This document shows positions 1 to 9,119 of a DNA stretch of 64,000 nt, piece after piece. The DNA comes from CAZGUH01 sp964529005 (lineage in GTDB: Bacteria > Actinomycetota > Acidimicrobiia > Acidimicrobiales > Ilumatobacteraceae). The stretch spans positions 1 to 64,000 of the forward strand of contig CAZGUH010000002.1 of the NCBI GenBank assembly GCA_964529005.1, in the 5' to 3' direction. The notes beneath the pieces were generated by a model, which saw only the letters and a list, made by a program, of their open reading frames with translations, searched no databases and was not told where the DNA came from. A program made the position numbers and the translations under genes. Numbering within the stretch: the stretch's first letter is position 1; each line of letters starts with the position of its first letter.

Positions 1-395
1 CTGCCCACCCCTACCCGGCCGACCATGACCCACGGATCTGCTCGGAGAGCCACAATTGCTCGCCAGGCTTCCACGATCTTGTGGTTCTCGTACCGATCGA
101 TGGTTATGCCCGAGACGCGATGACCATCGGCGAGCTGACCGATCCAGCGCGTCGCAACCCGGTCGCCGTCAGCCAGTTGATCCTCGACAGTGAGGTGAAC
201 AGCGGGAAATCGCCTTCGCACCGCGGCGATCGTGCGCTTCATCCCTCCAAGACCGTCGGCGGCGTTGGGATCGAGCGGATCGTGGTGCACAACGTCGACC
301 GAGACCAGCTCGTCGAGTAAGTCCAAGGCTCCGGTGTTCCAGACATCGAACACCGCGCGTGCTATCGCCTTGTGGCGCTCGGACCGTGTCGTCAC
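1..395 (-). CDS. SnoaL-like / ester cyclase family protein (3' end beyond window)
   Basis: The gene reads leftward off the window edge, so only about 131 codons are present. From the GTG start the translation has the NTF2/SnoaL-like plan: helix IARAVFDVWNTGALDLLDEL, strand VDVVHHDPLDP, helix MKRTIAAVRRRFPAV, then strands VATRWIGQLADG and ITIDRYENHKIVEAW. That final E-N-H-K-I-V-E-W pattern is typical of SnoaL-like polyketide/ester cyclases. GGAGG lies 4 nt before the GTG and supports this start. The fold is fairly clear. The substrate is not, because many actinobacterial members are uncharacterised. Confidence 0.78.
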   Translation of the reverse strand, partial: MTTRSERHKAIARAVFDVWNTGALDLLDELVSVDVVHHDPLDPNAADGLGGMKRTIAAVRRRFPAVHLTVEDQLADGDRVATRWIGQLADGHRVSGITIDRYENHKIVEAWRAIVALRADPWVMVGRVGVG

Positions 396-1093
396 CGGAC
401 CTCCAGTAAAACGGGTCCCTGCACCCTAGACATGGCACCTGCGTACCCTGCGGACCTGCGCCGCAGATCCTGCCGAATTCCTCAAGCCAGCCCATGATCC
501 GAGGCCGCGACGTCCTGCTGCGACCTGATCAGGACCAGTCGATCTCCACAGGCGATCAACAATATGGACTGCATGGTCGTCAGGCGCAGATGAAGGCAAT
601 GTCAGTTGATTGGTCGGTGCGGAACCCGGGCGGTGTTCACCCTGGAGCGGTCGCGAGGAGACAGCGGAGCAGCCCGACTGGCGTGGCAACCAGGTCGTGC
701 TCGGGGTCAGCCCTCTGAGTATTCGCGTCTGGGATCGCCTTCTACTCGTCGACGACCGGATCGAGACGGGTAACCAGGCCCGAAACGACCCGGCAGCTCG
801 TTGAGGGGCTTGGAGCATCCCGTGTGGGAGTGTCCTGCATGATCGACCACACGAGTGACGACACTCGCGACGAGCTCAACCTCGTTGGACTACTCCCGAC
901 AACGGAGCTTCCTCCGTGGTCCGGCGAGTCGCGCCCGTCTTGTGCCATCGAGGAGACGCTGGAGAGGTGCCGCTCGGGACGCTCGCGGACCTTCCCGCGT
1001 CGAGAGGGGTCACGGCTCCGAAGATCCGTTCTTCGTTGACGGCGGCGCGACATCACCGGCAGTATCCAACGCCCGAGCGACGAGGAGATGCAG
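396..1093. other. Stretch without a supportable gene
   Basis: I find no reading frame here with recognisable protein character on either strand. Candidate frames are short, Arg/Ser-rich and mutually overlapping. A 67-codon frame from ATG 839, with a weak GGAG upstream, is the only one with a plausible start, and it matches no family I know. The region may hold the regulatory DNA of the two flanking genes or a decayed gene. Confidence 0.5.
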
Positions 1094-1348
1094 ATGTTCG
1101 CAATCCGAGGTAGCTGGCCCGTCGACGGGGAACTCGACGAGGAGCAGCTCGCTCACATCGCCGACACCGTGAGCAGTCAACCTGGGTTCGTGTCTGGGTT
1201 CTGGGGCCAAGACATCGGTGACGGTGCAGCTGCGCAGGCGTTCGTCGTCTTCGCGGACGAGGCGTCGGCCTCGGCGATGGCTGACGGGGTGCGGAGCGCC
1301 ATCCCGGGTGCTGACGTAGCGGTCGAGCGGATCCTCGCCCATGCCTGA
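1094..1348 (+). CDS. Small ABM-like (dimeric alpha/beta barrel) protein
   Basis: An 84-residue protein that starts MFAIRGSWPVDGELDEEQL and contains the pattern SQPGFVSGFWGQD...AFVVFADEASASAMADGVRS. That 'PGFVSGFW...vvfede..a..m...v' layout is typical of antibiotic-biosynthesis-monooxygenase-like ferredoxin-fold proteins. I chose ATG 1094 over ATG 1088 because GAGGAG at 1082-1087 touches 1088 but lies 6 nt before 1094. No catalytic residues can be assigned, so the function is unknown. It stands alone, with no operon partner. Confidence 0.7.
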   Translation: MFAIRGSWPVDGELDEEQLAHIADTVSSQPGFVSGFWGQDIGDGAAAQAFVVFADEASASAMADGVRSAIPGADVAVERILAHA

Positions 1349-1532
1349 GCCGTCCCGACGTGCCGATCGCGCGGCGGTCGACCGTCACCTAACGCGAGCC
1401 GATATCGCTCATGGGCGATGCCCCGGAAGTGCCGTTGGGGGCGAGGACTCGCTGGTGTCCCAAACGAGCGACCTCCGATCGCAGAGGGCAACGAGGGAGT
1501 TGGCCTGGTGGCGTCGCAGCGGAGCGTTCGCG

Positions 1533-1676
1533 CGCCGTGTTCGCAACCGGGACAGCACACCGGTACAGCACAACCGGAACAGCACACCGCCGTGTTCTGT
1601 CAAGCCCCGGTACCCGTGTGACGTTCTGGCTCCGGTAGTGCGCCGTGTTCGCCGTGTTCGCACGTCGCCGTGTTCG
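1533..1676. repeat. Short-repeat patch: five CGCCGTGTTC copies and a 3-unit tandem
   Basis: CGCCGTGTTC (usually followed by G) occurs at 1533, 1588, 1641, 1650 and 1666. Between the first two copies, a 13-14 nt unit CCGGNACAGCACA is repeated in tandem three times from 1547 to 1587. Nothing here looks coding. The patch lies just beyond the tRNA-Met hairpin. It could be a small repetitive intergenic element or a protein-binding array, and no function can be assigned from sequence. Confidence 0.6.
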
Positions 1677-1710
1677 CGTTCTGTTCGCGCTCGGCGCCTC
1701 AGACAACGAA

Positions 1711-1744
1711 AGAGGCCCTTCCCGATCTCTCGGAAAGGGCCTCT
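1711..1744 (-). terminator. Hairpin terminator after tRNA-fMet
   Basis: AGAGGCCCTT and its near-perfect complement AAAGGGCCTCT form a GC-rich stem of about 10-11 bp around a 13-nt loop. It lies 16 nt past the 3' end of the leftward tRNA. No long T tract follows, which is usual for high-GC actinobacterial terminators. Confidence 0.6.
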
Positions 1745-1759
1745 GAGCTGGGCTTTCGT

Positions 1760-1836
<77 letters not shown>

Positions 1837-1901
1837 TCGTTGTGTTGTGCAGGGTTGTACCGTAGCCACACGGGGTTGCGATCACAACCCCGAACACGCC
1901 G

Positions 1902-2543
1902 ATGGGACTCTTCCGCCGCTCTCCGAAAGTCGACCCCGCAGCTCTCGAGGCCCTTCACCTCGAGGTCATCGAGCTGCGCACACGGCTCGAGAACAGCGAG
2001 ATGGCGCGCGCTGCCCTCGAGAACAAGCTTTCCGAGCTCGACGTGACAATCTCCACGCTCGACGCCACCACCACCGCGTTGGTGGCAGCCGCCTCCGCCC
2101 TCTCGGCGCGGACCGACGCCCTCGGCAGCCAGAGCTCTCAGCTCGACGACCTGATGGCCAAGGTCACCGACCTCGGCGAGCAGATCGACTCGATGCACGT
2201 CGCCGTCACCGACGAAGAGGCGCGCACCCAGCTGAGCGAACTCTCGGCTCGCCTTGCAGCCACGGCGGACGATGTGCGCCTCGCCCGCGACCGGGCGGCC
2301 ACCATCGACGAGCGGGTCTCCAACGTCGCCACGGAGCTCGCCAACCAGCTCGGTGAGCTCAGCCGCGAGCTCGACGTCCTCGTCGAGCGCAGCACGCTCA
2401 GCTCCGACGGTGTCGTCATCGAGCAGCTGCGGGTCGGCCAGGTGAAGCTGGCGAACGAGCAGGCGCGCTACGAGATCGCCTTCCGCCAGGACCTCGCCGC
2501 CCTGGCCGACAAGCTGCGCCGCGGCCGCAACGGCGACCACTGA
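1902..2543 (+). CDS. Coiled-coil protein of unknown function
   Basis: A 213-residue protein that is almost entirely heptad-patterned helix rich in Glu, Leu, Ala and Arg, from about residue 12 to 205. It has no signal peptide or membrane segment. The N-terminus MGLFRRSPKVDPAALEALHL and tail DLAALADKLRRGRNGDH are charged. It resembles actinobacterial scaffold-like coiled coils but has no catalytic motif. A hairpin (GGGGTTG...CAACCCC) lies about 10 nt before the start, in a leader of about 40 nt after a TACCGT hexamer. It converges on the UPF0182 gene. Confidence 0.75.
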   Translation: MGLFRRSPKVDPAALEALHLEVIELRTRLENSEMARAALENKLSELDVTISTLDATTTALVAAASALSARTDALGSQSSQLDDLMAKVTDLGEQIDSMHVAVTDEEARTQLSELSARLAATADDVRLARDRAATIDERVSNVATELANQLGELSRELDVLVERSTLSSDGVVIEQLRVGQVKLANEQARYEIAFRQDLAALADKLRRGRNGDH

Positions 2544-2600
2544 CGGCAGGCGAACGGCTCCTCGACGGACGCCGAGCCGCCGCGAGCAAGTGCACGCCGC

Positions 2601-5495
2601 TCAGCTCGGCGTCGCGGTGAGCAACTGGAGGGCCCGGCGCACCAGCTCGGACGCCTCGTTGACCTTCTGTTGGTAGAGCCCGAGGTCCTGCTGCGCCAGC
2701 GCCTCGTCCGCCTCCCGGAACAGCACGTCGGCTTGCTGGAGCAGCTCCTCAGGGGTCGCCTCCTCGGTCGGCGGCGGCTCGTCGGTGCCGTCGGGCGGTG
2801 TGGTCGGCTCGACGCCCTGGCGATCACCCACGTCCAGCCCTTCGAGCGACGGGAACAGTTGCTGGAGCGCCCCGCCGATCGTGGTCGCCAGCGCGGAGCG
2901 GCTGTTGTACGACACGATCACGAAGCGCAGCTCTGCCCGCTCGTCGGTCGCCACGTAGAACGGCCGGACGTACAGCAAGCCGTCCGCGATCGGCACCACC
3001 TGCATGTCCCCGAGCAGCACGTTCGAGGTTTGCGTGTTCAACAGCGCGATGCGTGCCGAGATCTCCGAGTCGCTCTCGATCGCGTTGGCGACGGTCAGCG
3101 GGCCGTCGGGAAGCGGGTCCTGCACGGTGTACACCGTCAGCTCGCCGTACGTCGCCGGATCGCTCGACGCCACCATGAACGCCTGCAGCTCGCGACGCTG
3201 GTCGTCGGGCGAGAACGGAACGAACGGGCGCAGCAGTGCGAACTGCGGCGGCGCCCCGTCGGCGCCGGGCGGGTGGAACATCGTGTAGTAGGGCACGAAC
3301 CGGTCGGTGCGCGACTCTGCAGCGAAGAAGTTGGCCGCGTTGTTGCCGCTCGAATCCGGTGTCGTGGTCGGCGGCGTGTTGTCGGAGCGCTCGGCGCGCG
3401 GTTCGGGCGACGGCGCTTGCGCGACGCTCCATGCCCCGTTGCGATCGAAGAACTGCGCCGGGTCGAGGAAGTACTTCGAGTACAGCGCGGTCTGCACCCG
3501 GAACAGGTCCTCCGGGTAGCGCAGGTGATCCAGCAGATCGGCCGGCATCTCGTCACGGGAGCGGAACAGGTCGGGGAAGGCCTTCTGCCACGTGAGGACG
3601 ATCGGGTCCGACGGATCGACGATGTAGAAGTCGACCGACCCGTCGTAGGCGTCGACCACCGCCTTCACGCTGTTGCGCGCGTAGTTGAACGGATGGTCGA
3701 GACCACTGGCCGCCGTCAGCTGATCACGATCGGCGTTCTGGGCGTATGGATACCGATTCGTCGTCGTGTACGCGTCGATGACCCACACTGTCCGGCCGTC
3801 GAGCGCCACCGGATACGGATCACCGTCGAAGTGCAGGAACGGTGCGAGCTTCTCGACCCGGTCGCGCACGTTGCGGATCCAGATCACACGGGAATCGCTC
3901 TTGATCGACTGCGACCCGAACAGGTTGTAGTCGAAGAACGCCCAGGCGAACGCCAGGCGCCGGATGCCGGAGTTGAGCTGCACCCCGCCGGTGCCTTCGT
4001 ACGTGGTTCCGTCCTCGTCGGGGCACCCCAGCTCGGCGGAATCGGTGCGCACCACCGCGAACCCGTCGATCTTGTCGCTGAAGTACAACTCCGGGCGATC
4101 GAGCTCGACCTCCCGGTACAGGGGGCGGCCGTTGTCGGACTCGACGCTGCTCGCGGGGGCCATCACCAGCCCACACCCGTGGGTCGAGATCAGGTGACGC
4201 CCCTGCCAGCTCTTGTTGGGGATCTTGCTCAGCTCCAGCTCGCGCGCGGCGATCAGCACTTGCTGCGCCCGCCCGTCGATCGTGTACCGATCGACCTCGA
4301 CGTCGTTGACGGTCAACCCGGCGGCCTGGCCTTCGTCGGTGGTGAACCGCTTGACCATGATCTCCGGGTTCAGCAGGCGCACGTCGCGCAGCGGCTCGAC
4401 GTCGCTCTCGATGTCGGAAGCGCTTAGGGCGTTGAAGCCGATCGGCACTGTCTCCACCCGGGCGAGGTCGAACGCCTGGCGGGTCGCGTCGATGTTGCGG
4501 GCGATGTACGGCGCTTCGCGGTCCTTCTGGTTGGGGTTGACGACGAGCGCCTGCACCGCGGCGGGGAAGATCGCCGCTCCGACGAGCGAGACGACGACCC
4601 ACAGCGCGCTGCCGATCAGCGGCAGGCGCCACGAGCCCGTGCGCACGCTGGCGATGAACAACCCGGCGACGAGCACCGCGACCATCACCAGCAGGGTGAC
4701 CGCCGGCAGCTGGGCGTTGACGACCGCGTAGGTCGCGCCCTGCACGAACCCGCGGCGATCGTTGGTCAGGTCGTACCGCTGAAGCCAATACCCGCCAGCG
4801 CGCAGCAAGGCGAGGGCCGCGAGCAACACGGCGAGGTGGGCGCGGGTCCCCTTGCGCACCTTCGGGATCGGCGGCTGGAGAACGATCCCGCCGTTCAGCA
4901 CGTGCGTGATCGCGGTCAGCACCGTGACGAGCAACAGCGCGACGAACACCCAGTTGAGGAGGAACGTCAGGAACGGCAGCTTGAACACGTAGAAGCCGAC
5001 GTCCTCGCCGAACTGCGGATCGTCGACGTTGAACTCGACGCCGTGGCGGAACAGCATCCAGTCCTTCCACCTGCCCGAGGCGGGGATCGCGACGACCAGG
5101 CCGAACAGCACCGCGATGGCGATGCGCAGCAGGCGGGTGCGCCGCCCGAACAGCTCGTGGAAGCGGGCGACGATGGGATGGACGTCGTTGCCGAGCGTTC
5201 GCGGCGACAGCCGATCGGCGATCAGCAGGTTGAGGATCGCCAGCAGGATGAACCCGGTTGCGAACGACACGAACAGCAGTGCCCGGGTGCGCAGCACGCC
5301 CCAGAAGACGTCCGTGCGGTCGAGGTTCTCGTGCCACAGGTAGTCGATGTAGAAGCTCGCCAGCGCACGGGAGAAGATCAGCGCGACCAGCAGGGCAGCG
5401 ACGCCGACGATGATCGCGACGCGCCCACGGCGACCCAGGCTGCGACGGGGGCGGGGTCGGCGCTGCCGTGGCGGCAGGTCTCCAGGTGTCCGCAC
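2601..5495 (-). CDS. UPF0182 family large membrane protein
   Basis: A 964-residue protein. The first third holds about seven membrane helices (first near AIIVGVAALLVALIFSRAL), followed by the pattern FYIDYLWHENLDRTDVFWGV typical of UPF0182. A large extracytoplasmic domain follows, containing YTTTNRYPYA, the Pro/Thr linker TTPPDGTDEPPPTEEA and a C-terminal helical segment. I chose GTG 5495 because a TAGCCT hexamer ends 8 nt upstream and this start avoids overlap with the DivIVA-like gene. GTG 5540 is in frame and would add 15 residues. Members are widespread in actinobacteria and their function is unknown. Confidence 0.88.
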   Translation of the reverse strand: MRTPGDLPPRQRRPRPRRSLGRRGRVAIIVGVAALLVALIFSRALASFYIDYLWHENLDRTDVFWGVLRTRALLFVSFATGFILLAILNLLIADRLSPRTLGNDVHPIVARFHELFGRRTRLLRIAIAVLFGLVVAIPASGRWKDWMLFRHGVEFNVDDPQFGEDVGFYVFKLPFLTFLLNWVFVALLLVTVLTAITHVLNGGIVLQPPIPKVRKGTRAHLAVLLAALALLRAGGYWLQRYDLTNDRRGFVQGATYAVVNAQLPAVTLLVMVAVLVAGLFIASVRTGSWRLPLIGSALWVVVSLVGAAIFPAAVQALVVNPNQKDREAPYIARNIDATRQAFDLARVETVPIGFNALSASDIESDVEPLRDVRLLNPEIMVKRFTTDEGQAAGLTVNDVEVDRYTIDGRAQQVLIAARELELSKIPNKSWQGRHLISTHGCGLVMAPASSVESDNGRPLYREVELDRPELYFSDKIDGFAVVRTDSAELGCPDEDGTTYEGTGGVQLNSGIRRLAFAWAFFDYNLFGSQSIKSDSRVIWIRNVRDRVEKLAPFLHFDGDPYPVALDGRTVWVIDAYTTTNRYPYAQNADRDQLTAASGLDHPFNYARNSVKAVVDAYDGSVDFYIVDPSDPIVLTWQKAFPDLFRSRDEMPADLLDHLRYPEDLFRVQTALYSKYFLDPAQFFDRNGAWSVAQAPSPEPRAERSDNTPPTTTPDSSGNNAANFFAAESRTDRFVPYYTMFHPPGADGAPPQFALLRPFVPFSPDDQRRELQAFMVASSDPATYGELTVYTVQDPLPDGPLTVANAIESDSEISARIALLNTQTSNVLLGDMQVVPIADGLLYVRPFYVATDERAELRFVIVSYNSRSALATTIGGALQQLFPSLEGLDVGDRQGVEPTTPPDGTDEPPPTEEATPEELLQQADVLFREADEALAQQDLGLYQQKVNEASELVRRALQLLTATPS

Positions 5496-5506
5496 GAACG
5501 GCGAGG

Positions 5507-7561
5507 CTACTGGGGCGTCGGAGTCACCAGGCAGCGGCACCCGGTGTGCGCCGGCGCGCAGCGATGTCCCGTCGGGAACTCGCTGCCCGCGGGCACTGCG
5601 CCGGCCAGCGAGTTGTCCTCACAATCGGCGCAGCCTTCCCGGCTCTTGTCCACCTTCCAGACCAGCGGCGTGCCCTTCTTGACCGCGGCGAACGCGCCGT
5701 GGCCGAACGCCATGCGGGCGATGTCGGCGAACGTCTCGTCGATGCGCTGCGTCTTCCACTCGCGGTAGATGGCGCGCACATGCGTGGCCAGCTCGGCGTT
5801 GTCGCCGTCGGCGCGCTCGATGCCCGCCTCGAGACGACGCCGTAGCGGCGCGACCAGCTCGGCGGCGAGCGCTTCGCACACCGGCTTCAACGCCGCGGTG
5901 CGCTCGATGTCCTTGCTGTGCTTCGACTCCGGGGCGCTCGACACCGACGCCGCTCCGGTGACCGCGGCCGTCAGCAGTTCGACGCCGATGGCGTCGGTGT
6001 ACTGGGCGACGTGATCGCCTTCCCACGGCACGAGCGTGTCGAGCGTCCGCACCGGGTCCTTGCGGCGCAACGTGTCGAGCACGTGGTTCTGCTCGTCGGC
6101 CAGCACGCGCTTCAACTTGCGCGCCGCGGCGGTGATGACGGGGACCAGCGCCGAATCGCGTCGCTCGAACAACGGCGCATCGTCGCGCGCCGCCTCCGGC
6201 GTTGCCTGCTCGTCGGTCGCCGCCGGTGTGTCCGGTGCCGCGGGGACGGACGCTGCGGCAGCGGCGGCGCGCTCGGCGATGCTCTCGGCGCGCGCCGCTC
6301 GCAGGCGGGCGAAGAGGTTGTCGACGGCGGTCGTGTCGTCGAGCGGGTGCCGATCCTCGCTGAGATCCACCGCCAGCGGATCATCCTGCGCGAACAGCGC
6401 CACGACCGGAGCGGGCTCGCGTTCGTCGTCGTCGCTCGTCGCGTCGTCGCCCGCGGCGGCGTCGGGCATCGGCACGACGTCGCCAGCTTGCACGTCCGCA
6501 TCGACCTCGCCGTCGACTTCGGCATCGACCTCGCCATCGACGTCGGCATCGGGCGCAGCCTCAGCATCGGACTCGATCTCCACGTCGCCGCCCACAGCCG
6601 GCGCCTCGGCGGCGGCCTCGGCGTCAGCGGTATCCTCCGCGTCCGCTGCGCCCACGGCGTCCACGGCGTCCACGGCGTCCTCGACCAAGTGTTGCTGCTC
6701 ACCCGCGTCGGTGTCGACGTCGTCGCCCGCCATCGCGACATCGCCAGCCGGCGCATCGACGCCCGTCTCCTCGGCAGCAGCAGCATCGTCGACGGCGACG
6801 TCGTCCAGCTCCCGATCGTCCCCAGCGTCGTCGAGCAACGACACGGGAGACACCAGCGGCTCTGCCGGCACCATCACCGGCACCGGACCGGTCGTCGGCG
6901 AGAGGTTCACGTACTCGTCCGGTCCGCCGAGCGGCGTGAGATCCGCCATCACGTCCACCGCGACGAGCCGCGCCCGCTCGAACACCTGGAGCAGGCGATC
7001 GCGGCCGTGGATCAGCTGCTCGATCTGCTGGCGCGCCAGCTCACGCCGGCGAGCGAGCTCGCTGAGCACGCGCTCGCGGTAGGCGCGCGCCTCGTTGACC
7101 ATCTCGCGGCCTTGCTGCTTGGCCATCTGGAGCTCGGCTTCGGCGTCGGCCGACGCGTCCTGGCGCCGCCGAGCCGCCTCGACCTCGGCCTCCTCGCGCA
7201 ACCGCTGGGCCTCGTCGGTGGCCTCGCGCAACAAGCGCGCTGCGCCCTCCTCGGCCCGCGTGCGGATCGCCACGGCGCCCTCGCGCGCCGCTTGGAGGAT
7301 GTGGGCGGCTTCCTCCCCCAGCAAGCGCGTGGCCGTCTCTTCGTCGAACTCCACCGGACCCGAGCCCACCCGCTGCTGCGCGCCGCGCAGCTCGCGCTCG
7401 AGGTACCGCTCGCGCTCCTGCAAGCGCGCCAGCTCGGCCGCCACCATGCGCAGGAAGTCGCGCACCTCGCTCTGGTCGAACCCGCGGCGCGCCGTGGGGA
7501 AACCGGCCGACGCGACCTCGTTGGGCGAGGAGGGGTCGGGGCGCGGGGAAGAAATGGCCAT
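5507..7561 (-). CDS. DivIVA-like coiled-coil protein with MuF-like C-terminus
   Basis: A 684-residue protein. The N-terminus has the DivIVA signature (FPTARRGFDQSEVRDFLRMV) and a long coiled coil up to about residue 215. A very acidic low-complexity region (Asp/Ala/Val) follows, to about residue 400. The C-terminal part is helical and ends in GTPLVWKVDKSREGCADCED, then PAHTGCRC. The C-x2-C, D/N, H and C-x-C order matches the Zn-ribbon end of phage Mu gpF/SPP1 gp7-type minor head proteins. ATG 7561 is preferred over TTG 7603 because TACGCT ends 8 nt upstream. A role in polar growth or septum placement is inferred from the N-terminus only. Confidence 0.8.
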   Translation of the reverse strand: MAISSPRPDPSSPNEVASAGFPTARRGFDQSEVRDFLRMVAAELARLQERERYLERELRGAQQRVGSGPVEFDEETATRLLGEEAAHILQAAREGAVAIRTRAEEGAARLLREATDEAQRLREEAEVEAARRRQDASADAEAELQMAKQQGREMVNEARAYRERVLSELARRRELARQQIEQLIHGRDRLLQVFERARLVAVDVMADLTPLGGPDEYVNLSPTTGPVPVMVPAEPLVSPVSLLDDAGDDRELDDVAVDDAAAAEETGVDAPAGDVAMAGDDVDTDAGEQQHLVEDAVDAVDAVGAADAEDTADAEAAAEAPAVGGDVEIESDAEAAPDADVDGEVDAEVDGEVDADVQAGDVVPMPDAAAGDDATSDDDEREPAPVVALFAQDDPLAVDLSEDRHPLDDTTAVDNLFARLRAARAESIAERAAAAAASVPAAPDTPAATDEQATPEAARDDAPLFERRDSALVPVITAAARKLKRVLADEQNHVLDTLRRKDPVRTLDTLVPWEGDHVAQYTDAIGVELLTAAVTGAASVSSAPESKHSKDIERTAALKPVCEALAAELVAPLRRRLEAGIERADGDNAELATHVRAIYREWKTQRIDETFADIARMAFGHGAFAAVKKGTPLVWKVDKSREGCADCEDNSLAGAVPAGSEFPTGHRCAPAHTGCRCLVTPTPQ

Positions 7562-7621
7562 TGCGGGCAAGCGTAGGTCCAAGGTCGGACGAAAGGGTGG
7601 CAATGCGCGCGCGAGCCGCGG

Positions 7622-8776
7622 TCAGCCGCCCGCGGCGACCTCACCACCGGCGTCCAGCTCCAGCCCGTTGCCACCCAAGGCCGCCAGCGCGGCGAGTGCC
7701 TCGTCCACCGTTGCGACCGGCACGATCATCACACGGTCGTCGGCCACGGCACGGGCCGCTGCGATGGTGTCCTCGCCCTGGGCCAGCGGCACGATGAACA
7801 CGTCCGCGCCGGCCTGCACCACCGCCTCGGTCTTCTGCACGAGGCCGCCGATCGCGCCCACGGATCCGTCGGCGCGGATCTCCCCGGTCACGGCGACGTC
7901 GAGCCCACCGGTGAGCTCGCCCGGTGTCAGCTCGTCGATCAGCGTGAGCGTGAACGCCAGACCGGCCGACGGGCCGCCGATCGAGCCGGTGTCGATCGAG
8001 ACGTCGAACGGCAACACCACGCTGGACGTGTCGAACGGGACGAACCCGATGATCGTCCGGCTCGGGTCGTCCGGGGACGCGATCAGCTCGACGTCGACCG
8101 TCACCTCGCCCACGTCGGCACGCTCCACCGTCACGCTGACGACGTCGCCCGGAACCTTGCCGCGCAACGCCTCGCCGACGTCGTCGACGACAGAGATCTC
8201 GTGGCCGTCGACGACGGTGATGTGGTCGTCGGGTTCGAGCACCTGATCGGCGGGGGCGAACCGCGCGCACGGCGCGGCGGCGCGCGGCTCGAGGCACACC
8301 AGCCGGTCGACGACCACCTCGCCGGGCACCACCTCGACGTCGTAGCCGAGGCGCGTCAGCGCGACGTACTGCGCCGTGTGCTTGGCCCCCGCCATCAGCA
8401 TCCGGTTGTAACGCCGCTCCTCCGACGGCGTGAACGTCCCGAGCTTCTCCTCCGGCGTCAGCCCATGGACCACCGGATCCTCGCCACGCCCGACCCACCA
8501 CGCCAGGGTGTCGAGCTGGGGCTCGCGCACGGTGACGAACAGGAAGCGGCCGTCGGCCGGATAGCGGTCGACATCCAGGTGGATGCGTGGCGACACCGGC
8601 ATCGCCTCGCTCGGCACGAGCGCGTAGGGCCGCGTGATGCCCGGCATCGACGTCGACGGCACCCGCGAGATCGTCAGGATCGCGACCGGCACCACCACAC
8701 CGATCGTGGCGAGGATCGACGCCCACAGCTTGCGCCCGCGGGCCGGACCCAGCGGCGCAGGCGTCGCCGGTACCAT
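7622..8776 (-). CDS. PDZ-Lon (S16) family membrane-anchored protease
   Basis: A 384-residue protein of the YlbL type. It has an N-terminal membrane anchor (LWASILATIGVVVPVAILTI), an extracytoplasmic PDZ-like region around GEALRGKVPGDVVSVTV, and a C-terminal Lon protease domain. The Ser-Lys dyad is visible as S270 in TGSIGGPSAGLAF and K315 in GGLVQKTEAV. The start is either ATG 8776 (GAG-rich stretch before it) or GTG 8797. The latter would overlap the divergent membrane-protein gene. It probably trims membrane or secreted proteins. The substrate is unknown. Confidence 0.88.
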   Translation of the reverse strand: MVPATPAPLGPARGRKLWASILATIGVVVPVAILTISRVPSTSMPGITRPYALVPSEAMPVSPRIHLDVDRYPADGRFLFVTVREPQLDTLAWWVGRGEDPVVHGLTPEEKLGTFTPSEERRYNRMLMAGAKHTAQYVALTRLGYDVEVVPGEVVVDRLVCLEPRAAAPCARFAPADQVLEPDDHITVVDGHEISVVDDVGEALRGKVPGDVVSVTVERADVGEVTVDVELIASPDDPSRTIIGFVPFDTSSVVLPFDVSIDTGSIGGPSAGLAFTLTLIDELTPGELTGGLDVAVTGEIRADGSVGAIGGLVQKTEAVVQAGADVFIVPLAQGEDTIAAARAVADDRVMIVPVATVDEALAALAALGGNGLELDAGGEVAAGG

Positions 8777-8786
8777 CTCGTTCTCA

Positions 8787-9107
8787 GTGTCGATCACGGA
8801 TCTCACCACTCGTACCGCGTGGATGGCGGGCCTCGCCCTCGTGGCGCTGCTCTTCGCGGGCTGGCGCAAGACTGCCAGAGCGGCGCCGCGAGCGCCACGC
8901 GTTCGCCGTGCGGTGGTCGGTCCCACCGGGTACACGGTGTCCGAGGTCGAAGCCCCGTACCACCGCCGCACACCCGTGTGGCGCAAGGTGTGGGCGCTCC
9001 TCGCCACCACGGTCATCACCGTGGTGATCGGCGCTGCGGCCGCGACGGTCATCGCCTACACGGTGGCGTGGACGGTGACGACGCTCACCGAGTTGCTCAA
9101 GCAGTGA
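8787..9107 (+). CDS. Small two-helix membrane protein
   Basis: About 106 residues with two hydrophobic segments, MAGLALVALLFAGW near the N-terminus and VITVVIGAAAATVIAYTVAW near the C-terminus, separated by a basic linker. No family is recognised. The first segment could instead be reached from ATG 8823, so the start is uncertain. The gene is divergent from the PDZ-Lon gene and is followed after 12 nt by the HEAT-repeat gene, suggesting a two-gene operon. Confidence 0.6.
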   Translation: MSITDLTTRTAWMAGLALVALLFAGWRKTARAAPRAPRVRRAVVGPTGYTVSEVEAPYHRRTPVWRKVWALLATTVITVVIGAAAATVIAYTVAWTVTTLTELLKQ

Positions 9108-9119
9108 GTTGCTGAAGAA

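Noticed and set aside
1533..1676. A CRISPR array
   Set aside because: The repeats are only 10-14 nt with irregular or no spacers, and no cas genes are present.
5507..7561. The MuF-like domain as evidence of a prophage
   Set aside because: No portal, terminase, capsid, integrase or lysis genes are near, and the neighbours are core chromosomal genes.
7095..8246. Long Ser/Ala-rich plus-strand frames opposite the DivIVA-like gene
   Set aside because: Low-complexity antisense shadow of an Asp/Ala-rich coding region; no start signal or family match.
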